Shown here in pieces: positions 1 through 5,333 of a stretch of 5,944 nt of DNA (position 1 is the stretch's first letter; every line of letters begins with the position of its first letter). The stretch is taken from assembly GCA_902797895.1 (NCBI GenBank), contig CADBUS010000131.1, positions 1 through 5,944 on the forward strand, read 5' to 3'. The position numbers and the translations under genes are program-made. The notes under the pieces are model-generated. The model searched no databases. It was not told where the DNA came from and was given only the letters and a program-made list of their open reading frames with translations. This stretch comes from an uncultured Bacteroidia bacterium. GTDB lineage: Bacteria; Bacteroidota; Bacteroidia; Bacteroidales; UBA932.

Positions 1-1592
1 ACGGCTCCCATCTTCCACTCTTTACTCTTTATATAGCTTGTGAGCAGCTCTTCTATTTGGGTGCAGCACTCGCTCTTGTACTGCTCTGCCTCTTGGAAGG
101 TCTTCTCTTTGACCTCCCCTGTTCCGCCTCCTATTCCGCCTTCTCCGAACTCTACTCCAACGCTTTCTGCAATAATTTGAGCATCAAAGGTTTCTTCCAA
201 CTTTTCATTGGTATGGTATGTATTTATGCTGCTCTCTTTTATCAGATTGGCGAGCTCGCCTACGTGGCTCTTGTTCTCCTCTGTGCAGAACTTTTGCACA
301 TCTGCAGCCTCATATTCGGTAGGGGATTCAAATAGCGGTTTGCCTATCTGCGGAAACTCGTGTACAAAGTGCGCCCTCTCCTTTATGAGCGAGCAAACTT
401 GTGCAAGGTAGAGCGTTGATTTTGAAGGCCCTTTCGGCAGTATTGGCCTCAACTGCTCGGCAAGCTGAATAGGGGTTTGTATTCTAAGATATTGCTGGTT
501 AAACCACTTTGCTTTATCGAGATTGAATTTTGCTCCCGATTTTATAACTCTCTCCAAGCTGAAGGCCTTTACAAGCTGATTCAAAGTAAAGAGTTCCTGC
601 TCTGTTCCCGGATTCCAGCCAAGTAGTGCAAGCAGATTGACAAATGCCTCCGGATAGTAGCCATCTTCTCTGTAACCTCTTGAAATTTCGCCATTTTCCG
701 GATTTACCCATTTTAGCGGAAATACAGGGAATCCGAGTCTGTCTCCATCTCTTTTGCTCAGCTTGCCCTTGCCGTCGGGCTTAAGCAGAAGGCTCAGATG
801 GGCAAAGCGCGGCATACTCTCCTCCCAGCCAAATGCCTTGTAGAGCAGGTAATGCAGAGGGAGCGACGGCAACCACTCGGCACCTCTGATAACCTCCGTA
901 ATCTCCATAAGATGGTCATCTACTATATTGGCAAGATGATAGGTTGGCAGTTGATCTGCTGCTTTCCATAATACTTTGTCATCTAAGGTGTTACTATCCA
1001 CCTCCATTTCGCCGCGTATAAGGTCGTTCATCTTTATGGTCTGGTTTTCAGGTATCTTGAACCTGATTGTCCAGCTCTGTGAGGTGGCGATAAGATTCTC
1101 ACACTCCTCTTTAGGCAGCGTGAGCGAATTGCGTAACTTAGTGCGGCTCTGGTAGTTATAGATAAAGGTCTGCTTGGCTGCTTCTGCCTCTTCTCGCAGT
1201 TTTGCAAGTTCTTCAGCTGTATCAAAAGCGTAGTAAGCATAGCCATTTGCCACAAGTTGCTCTGCATACTCGCGATAGATTGCTTTGCGCTGACTCTGGC
1301 GATATGGAGCGTGCGGATTCTTATCGCTCTGCTGCTCAGCTACCTTCAGGAGCCCCTCCTCTGAAAGCTCTACTCCCTCATCTGGAGTAATGCCGCACCA
1401 GGCGAGCGATTCCAATATGTACTCCTCTGCCCCCGGTACAAATCTCTGAGAATCCGTATCCTCAATCCTTAATATAAATTTTCCGCCTTTCTGCTTGGCA
1501 TATAGGTAGTTATAAAGTGCTGTTCTAACTCCTCCCATATGCAGAGGGCCTGTTGGGCTTGGTGCAAATCTTACGCGAGTCTCTTTTTCCAT
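1..1592 (-). CDS. gltX: Glutamate--tRNA ligase (GluRS), 3' end outside window
   Basis: GluRS is the class I synthetase that charges tRNA-Glu with glutamate using ATP. The window holds 530 codons plus two bases, in one uninterrupted frame from the ATG at 1592-1590 to the left edge. The start places RVRFAPSPTG at residues 6-15, as expected for the family. The HIGH motif is HMGG (18-21) within PTGPLHMGGVRTALYNYL, followed by LRIEDTD (41-47). The KMSKS motif is KLSKR (277-281). NIVDDHLMEITEVIRG-x-EWLPS is a GluRS hallmark. The segment after KLSKR (GFPVFPLKW ... GEISRGYRE ... LLGWNPG) matches my memory of Bacteroides GluRS. That protein is about 505 residues in full; this one is already longer and unfinished, because of apparent insertions at about 77-92 (EEGLLKVAEQQSDKN) and about 462-505, the latter with glycine-rich GEGGIGGGTG (483-492) in the anticodon-binding half. 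It begins one base after the ftsZ stop, so translational coupling is likely. Confidence 0.95.
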   Translation of the reverse strand, partial: MEKETRVRFAPSPTGPLHMGGVRTALYNYLYAKQKGGKFILRIEDTDSQRFVPGAEEYILESLAWCGITPDEGVELSEEGLLKVAEQQSDKNPHAPYRQSQRKAIYREYAEQLVANGYAYYAFDTAEELAKLREEAEAAKQTFIYNYQSRTKLRNSLTLPKEECENLIATSQSWTIRFKIPENQTIKMNDLIRGEMEVDSNTLDDKVLWKAADQLPTYHLANIVDDHLMEITEVIRGAEWLPSLPLHYLLYKAFGWEESMPRFAHLSLLLKPDGKGKLSKRDGDRLGFPVFPLKWVNPENGEISRGYREDGYYPEAFVNLLALLGWNPGTEQELFTLNQLVKAFSLERVIKSGAKFNLDKAKWFNQQYLRIQTPIQLAEQLRPILPKGPSKSTLYLAQVCSLIKERAHFVHEFPQIGKPLFESPTEYEAADVQKFCTEENKSHVGELANLIKESSINTYHTNEKLEETFDAQIIAESVGVEFGEGGIGGGTGEVKEKTFQEAEQYKSECCTQIEELLTSYIKSKEWKMGA

Positions 1593-1593
1593 C

Positions 1594-2979
1594 TTAATCT
1601 TGTGTCTGGTGTAAAAACTTGTTGTTTCCAAAAATTATCTGATTGCCTGAGTTGCCTATTACTGAAAATTCAGAGATACGAGCATTACCAATATTTTGAT
1701 TGCCGCTCTCTGCTGAGCCGCCACTTAATGAGGCGTTGCGATTGTGCTTTTTCCTCTCGTATGCCGGAGTATTCTCAAGCTCAATAATCTCATTCTCATC
1801 ATCTGTGATAAGAACAGGCCTGTCGCCGGGGTTTCTGCGCACAGGTTTGTCATCTCCTTTTAGCAAATCCTCTCTAACCTTTTCGCTTTTATCATCTATA
1901 CTATTTTTGCTACTCAATGGACTGTATGTTGATATTGTTATATTCTCATCATCTCCTTTTGGAGGAATTATGATAGTTCCTTCATCCGGTATATCCGGCA
2001 GATTGAGCGCTTCAAAACCTGTGGCGATTATTGTTACTACAACCTTATCTCCCAAGCTATTGTCGTATGCAATACCTCGTTTGAAATTTTCCGGACTGCC
2101 GGTGTAGCTTTTTACATGTTCTATGGCTTGTTTTAGTTCAGACATCTTAAAGTGATCTTCAGAACAGGTAACCCAGACGAGTACTCCGGTGGAGGTTTTA
2201 AGGTCGCAATCGTTGAGTAGCGGCGATTTGAAAGCGTTTTCAACGGCCTTTGATGCTTTATCCTCTCCGCTTCCCTCTCCAATTCCCATAATGGCCATTC
2301 CGCTATTGCTCATAGCCATCTTTACATCATTCATATCCACATTTATAACTCCCTCTACCGTAACTATTTCCGATATGCTCTTAACAGCGGTTACCAATAC
2401 CTCATCTACCTTTTTGAAGCCCTCTTTTATGCTCAGATTCTCATACTCGTTGTAAATCTTCTGGTTATCTATTATAAGCAGACAGTCTGCATATTGGCGC
2501 AGCTCTGCAATACCTTGCATTGCTCTGGCAACAAAACCCTCTCCCTCTTCTCTGAACGGTATTGTTACAACGGCTACCACTAACTTACCCATCTGCTTGG
2601 CAATCTGGGCAATAACAGGTGAGGCGCCCGTACCGGTACCTCCTCCGAGGCCGGCTGTTATAAATACCATCTCTATTTTTCCGCCGAGCGAGTTGCGTAT
2701 CTGCTCTTGGCTGTATAGGGCAGCGGCCTTTCCTTTTGCCGGCTCACATCCGGCTCCAAGCCCTTCTTTGCCGAGTATAATCTTTTCATTAACCTGTTTG
2801 TTCTCAAGGGCTTGGCTATCTGTGTTGCAGATCATCAAATCTACATTACGGATATTGCTTCTGTAGATCTCCTCAACAACATTGCAGCCTGCACCGCCAA
2901 CTCCAATAACCTTTATTATTGAGTTGCTGCCGCCGAACTCCACAGGATAATCGCTATATTCCTGATAGTTATCTTCCAT
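1594..2979 (-). CDS. ftsZ: Cell division protein FtsZ (tubulin-like GTPase)
   Basis: FtsZ polymerises with GTP into the Z-ring that directs septation. The 461-residue product has a short N-terminal extension, then GVGGAGCN (26-33), NTDSQAL (52-58), the tubulin/FtsZ signature GGGTGTG (112-118), guanine-contact positions F188 and D192, and the T7 synergy loop N213-V-D215-M-N-D218 whose acidic residues complete GTP hydrolysis in the neighbouring subunit. The globular core ends near 323 (IIATGFE). A tail of about 138 residues follows: an acidic/basic disordered linker, a TPAYERKK segment (404-411) resembling the C-terminal peptide region of Bacteroidota FtsZ, a Gly/Asn-rich stretch and a terminal FLHQTQD. 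An oddity is E145-G-E-G-F149 after TIPF: the position matching GTP-contacting Arg142 of E. coli appears to be Phe149, while Glu138 is kept as E145. The ATG start lies 19 bases after ftsA with no clear Shine-Dalgarno. All other catalytic motifs are intact, so an active GTPase is expected. Confidence 0.98.
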   Translation of the reverse strand: MEDNYQEYSDYPVEFGGSNSIIKVIGVGGAGCNVVEEIYRSNIRNVDLMICNTDSQALENKQVNEKIILGKEGLGAGCEPAKGKAAALYSQEQIRNSLGGKIEMVFITAGLGGGTGTGASPVIAQIAKQMGKLVVAVVTIPFREEGEGFVARAMQGIAELRQYADCLLIIDNQKIYNEYENLSIKEGFKKVDEVLVTAVKSISEIVTVEGVINVDMNDVKMAMSNSGMAIMGIGEGSGEDKASKAVENAFKSPLLNDCDLKTSTGVLVWVTCSEDHFKMSELKQAIEHVKSYTGSPENFKRGIAYDNSLGDKVVVTIIATGFEALNLPDIPDEGTIIIPPKGDDENITISTYSPLSSKNSIDDKSEKVREDLLKGDDKPVRRNPGDRPVLITDDENEIIELENTPAYERKKHNRNASLSGGSAESGNQNIGNARISEFSVIGNSGNQIIFGNNKFLHQTQD

Positions 2980-2988
2980 AATAACTCT

Positions 2989-3015
2989 GTTTTATCTGTT
3001 ATACCGTATTATCTG
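2989..3015 (-). repeat. 27-bp imperfect junction repeat, copy upstream of ftsZ
   Basis: This is the second copy: sense strand CAGATAATA, spacer CGGTA, then TAACAGATAAAAC. The first half encodes the last residues of FtsA, and the second half begins with the FtsA TAA stop. The copy ends nine bases before the ftsZ ATG. The first halves are read in different frames in ftsQ and ftsA, and the second half is largely non-coding, so the match is in the DNA or RNA rather than in a shared peptide. ATAAC and GTTAT flank most of the spacer (sense) and could form a weak 5-bp stem, which I would not rely on. Confidence 0.7.
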
Positions 3016-4396
3016 CACTGAACAGCCCATCGGGAGTAAGTCCATCTTTAATTTTCTTGCCTCCTTTTTTGAGTGCTCTCAAAAATCCGAATCCTTTTTT
3101 GGTTGCTTTAGGAGCTGCGGTGCCATCATTTGCGCTGTTATCAACACCAACAGTTTCCAGCTCATTTGCAGAGTTTTCCAACAGCTCTGTTTCTTGAGAG
3201 AGTGTGATATTGTTTACGCCGCCTAAATATGAAACTCCGTCATTTTCCATCTTGTTGAAGGCGTGGATAAGCATACCTACAGCTGTTGAAGCAGTAGCTT
3301 TTTTGGCCTCAATAACAGATTTAGGATCAATGGAGTAGGCATTAGGAGCTGCAATCCTTGCCTCATAACCGGTAACAAAGCTGGCAAGGTTTACAATGTT
3401 CTTAATTTGAGAGCCACCGCCTGTGAGTACAATGCCGCCTCTGAGCACATCCTTAAAGCCGGATTGCTCTATATGCCACATTACCGCCTCAAAAATCTCC
3501 TCCATTCTGGCCTGGATAATTCTGGCCAAAACCTTAATCTGTATCTCCTTATTGTTGGTGCCGCCAACCCCTTGGAGCATAATTTTTTTATTGGCTTCTG
3601 CATAGTCGCTAAAACAGCAGCCGTGATTTACCTTAATGTATTCAGCTCTGTCCCAAGCTATTCCGCATCCTGTGCTAATGTCCTCTGTTACAGACTTTCC
3701 GCCAAATGGAATAATGGCTGCATAGCGGATTATGTTGTGGTGCATAATTATAACATCTGTGGTACCCCCGCCTATATCCACCAACACGCAGCCTACCTCT
3801 TTCTCATCATCTGTAAGCACAGACTCAGCAGATGCAACAGGCTCAAGTACAATCTCCTGCACATTTATTCCGGAGAGTTTGAGGGTATTCTGTATAATCC
3901 TCTGTGAATTCTCTTTGCCTGCAAATACCTTGAATTTTGCAACTATATTCTTGCCAATCATACCCACCGGCTCGCTCACGCTCATATAGTTATCTACATT
4001 GTAGGCTTGCGGTATAGAGTGGAATACCTTGTAGCCATCTTCAAGAGCAAGATTGTAGGTGAGAGAGGTAATCTCGTTAATTTCGCTCTGAGTAATAAGC
4101 TCATCAAAATCTTTCCTCTGAATCTGCCAAGGCTCCGGAGTTATGCACTTTATGTCTTGACCGGCAATTCCTACAAGGGCTGCGCTAATCTTTACACCTA
4201 TCTGCTCCTGAATCTTTTCAAGGGCTTTTTTCAGTGCTTGATTGGCGAGCTTGATATTCTCAACTCTGCCCCTTTTAACTCCTTTTGAGGCTACCTCTGC
4301 GTAGCCTACTACTTTTACTCCATTAGGAGTCTTCTCTCCTACAGCAACAACAACCTTTGTTGTTCCAAGATCAATGGCGGCAATTAAATCTTTCAT
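2999..4396 (-). CDS. ftsA: Cell division protein FtsA (actin-like Z-ring membrane anchor)
   Basis: FtsA is an actin-family ATPase that tethers FtsZ filaments to the inner membrane and recruits later divisome proteins. The 465-residue product has the actin-fold nucleotide motifs: phosphate-1 loop IDLGTTK (8-14), phosphate-2 loop DIGGGTTD (207-214) and adenosine loop LTGGGSQIK (324-332). The 1C (SHS2-like) domain lies at roughly 84-160 and includes SIPQAY and DNYMSVSEPVGM. An acidic, Asn/Ser-rich linker (about 385-430, with ENSANE and DNSAND echoes) leads to a basic amphipathic segment KKGFGFLRALKKGGKKIKDG (433-452), the expected membrane-targeting helix. Twelve to thirteen residues follow it (LTPDGLFSADNTV), so the helix is not at the extreme end. 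The ATG start fits the family: the phosphate-1 loop begins seven residues in. ftsQ ends 21 bases upstream and ftsZ starts 19 bases downstream. The spacers on both sides carry the same imperfect repeat. Confidence 0.97.
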   Translation of the reverse strand: MKDLIAAIDLGTTKVVVAVGEKTPNGVKVVGYAEVASKGVKRGRVENIKLANQALKKALEKIQEQIGVKISAALVGIAGQDIKCITPEPWQIQRKDFDELITQSEINEITSLTYNLALEDGYKVFHSIPQAYNVDNYMSVSEPVGMIGKNIVAKFKVFAGKENSQRIIQNTLKLSGINVQEIVLEPVASAESVLTDDEKEVGCVLVDIGGGTTDVIIMHHNIIRYAAIIPFGGKSVTEDISTGCGIAWDRAEYIKVNHGCCFSDYAEANKKIMLQGVGGTNNKEIQIKVLARIIQARMEEIFEAVMWHIEQSGFKDVLRGGIVLTGGGSQIKNIVNLASFVTGYEARIAAPNAYSIDPKSVIEAKKATASTAVGMLIHAFNKMENDGVSYLGGVNNITLSQETELLENSANELETVGVDNSANDGTAAPKATKKGFGFLRALKKGGKKIKDGLTPDGLFSADNTV

Positions 4397-4397
4397 C

Positions 4398-4424
4398 GTT
4401 TTATCTGTTACTAATTATTATCTG
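4398..4424 (-). repeat. 27-bp imperfect junction repeat, copy upstream of ftsA
   Basis: On the sense (minus) strand this reads CAGATAATA, five variable bases (ATTAG), then TAACAGATAAAAC. It matches the copy at 2989-3015 in all 22 positions outside the 5-base spacer. Here it covers the last codons and TAA stop of ftsQ and ends one base before the ftsA ATG. It has no Shine-Dalgarno character but is A-rich, as Bacteroidota leaders often are. Its function is unknown; it could be a leader element for translation start, a processing site or a remnant of duplication. Confidence 0.7.
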
Positions 4425-5299
4425 TTGTTTTTTCTATTCTTGTTATTACTCTTATTATCTGCACTACTCTGTTTTGCAGGCGCTTTATCCTTATCTTCCT
4501 GCGTAGCATCCTTTTTGTTCAATGTGCATACTATCTGGTTTTTGTACTTTAGGTTTATGGTAGAATATTTCTCCCATCCAACCTTTGGTGTAACATATTT
4601 GTAGTAGCTGTAGAGCTTGTTGAACTTTTGCGGTATATCTTTTAGTTCACCAAATATCACTCTCTCGTTTCCGGCTCTTGTGGAAAGCTCAATCTCCTGT
4701 TTGTCATTAAAATATATCTGCTCTATCTGAGCATTCCAAAACGGATTGCTCTCCAAAAATCTTCCAAGTTCCACAATCTTTTCCACCCAAGCGAGCGAGT
4801 CGGCTGCTTGGCTACCCTCCAGAAGCCCCTGCGGAATATTGCCCGATACCACAGGTACGTATGAGCTATACCTCTCTATCAGTGGAAAAATATAGCACTC
4901 CCCATCTATGTAAAATCCTCCGTTTGAGCCTTCTACTCTTATTATAGGTCTGCGTTGGCGAATCTGTATGTTCATCTGCCCATCGCGAGTAACAAAAATC
5001 TGGCTCTCCTTTACAACACTTCTGTGGTTTAGCAACTCCTCTAAAGATTTGAGATTCAGGCTGTCTATATGCTTATCCATAATAGGGCCCTGGAAGCGCT
5101 CTATTATCTGTACCACCTCCTGCTTGCTCACAAACTTATTGAGGGAGCTATCCAACAGCGTAACTTTCACAGCTTTGCAAACCTCGCTCTTTCTTCCTCT
5201 GCCATATAGTTTGCCGGCAAAGTAGAAGTAGCTTGCTCCTGCCACCGTAAGTACTGCATAAAGCAGAACCGTAAATGCTATTTTCCACCCTCTTTTCAC
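4418..5299 (-). CDS. ftsQ: Cell division protein FtsQ (DivIB-type, POTRA domain)
   Basis: FtsQ is a bitopic inner-membrane protein that links early and late divisome proteins, classically through FtsB and FtsL, and helps control septal wall synthesis. The 293 residues show a short basic cytoplasmic start (MKRGWK), one hydrophobic membrane helix at about 7-28, a POTRA-like domain at about 44-121 (VKVTLLDSS through QIRQRRPIIRV), a beta-rich domain at about 122-260 ending in YSTINLKYKNQIVCT, and a hydrophilic Lys/Asn/Ser-rich tail at 261-293. The YSTINLKYKNQIV stretch is, from memory, typical of Bacteroidota FtsQ. The start is GTG (5299-5297): no ATG lies in frame between it and the murC stop, and it places the basic residues directly before the membrane helix. 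The bases just before it are A-rich with no clear Shine-Dalgarno. Sequence identity to E. coli FtsQ would be low; domain order and the murC-ftsA context support the call. Confidence 0.94.
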   Translation of the reverse strand: MKRGWKIAFTVLLYAVLTVAGASYFYFAGKLYGRGRKSEVCKAVKVTLLDSSLNKFVSKQEVVQIIERFQGPIMDKHIDSLNLKSLEELLNHRSVVKESQIFVTRDGQMNIQIRQRRPIIRVEGSNGGFYIDGECYIFPLIERYSSYVPVVSGNIPQGLLEGSQAADSLAWVEKIVELGRFLESNPFWNAQIEQIYFNDKQEIELSTRAGNERVIFGELKDIPQKFNKLYSYYKYVTPKVGWEKYSTINLKYKNQIVCTLNKKDATQEDKDKAPAKQSSADNKSNNKNRKNNR

Positions 5300-5311
5300 T
5301 TTTTCTCTTTT

Positions 5312-5321
5312 TATCGCGATA
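5312..5321. other. 10-bp perfect palindrome in the murC-ftsQ spacer
   Basis: TATCGCGATA is a perfect inverted repeat in the longest gap of the window (34 bases), 12 bases before the ftsQ GTG start. It is separated from the start by a purine stretch (sense AAAAGAGAAAAA). It is too short and loop-less for a terminator. It could be a binding site for a dimeric protein or chance; nothing else supports a regulatory role. Confidence 0.3.
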
Positions 5322-5333
5322 GTTATATCTGTA
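5322..5333 (-). repeat. Degenerate half-copy of the junction repeat between murC and ftsQ
   Basis: Immediately after the murC TAA stop, the sense strand reads TACAGATATAAC, which matches 10 of 12 positions of AACAGATAAAAC in the two fuller copies. The upstream CAGATAATA half is missing. Being short and AT-rich it could be a chance match, but its position right at a gene junction of the same operon makes it worth recording. Confidence 0.4.

Noticed and set aside
57..335. Plus-strand open frame resembling a small membrane protein (92 codons)
   Set aside because: The hydrophobic Leu/Ala/Phe run is the antisense of the Glu/Lys/Gln-rich end of gltX. The gltX frame is continuous here and has strong family matches.
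514..1267. Minus-strand open frames at 514-711 and 1034-1267
   Set aside because: Both are out of frame with gltX, whose own frame runs unbroken through them with KLSKR and other motifs in the right frame.
1700..2107. Plus-strand open frame (135 codons) opposite the ftsZ tail
   Set aside because: It is antisense to ftsZ, and its Ser/Leu/Phe-rich translation is what the reverse of an acidic, Glu/Asp-rich coding region yields. No independent support.
2980..3001. Hairpin or terminator between ftsA and ftsZ
   Set aside because: Only a 5-bp AT stem (ATAAC/GTTAT) with a 12-base loop is possible and there is no GC-rich stem with a T-run, so it cannot be called a terminator.
3407..3907. Long plus-strand open frame (166 codons) opposite ftsA
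   Set aside because: It lies wholly antisense to a well-supported ftsA, its translation is Cys/Leu/Ser/Tyr-rich with no recognisable domain, and no start signal is visible. It is a shadow of the coding strand.
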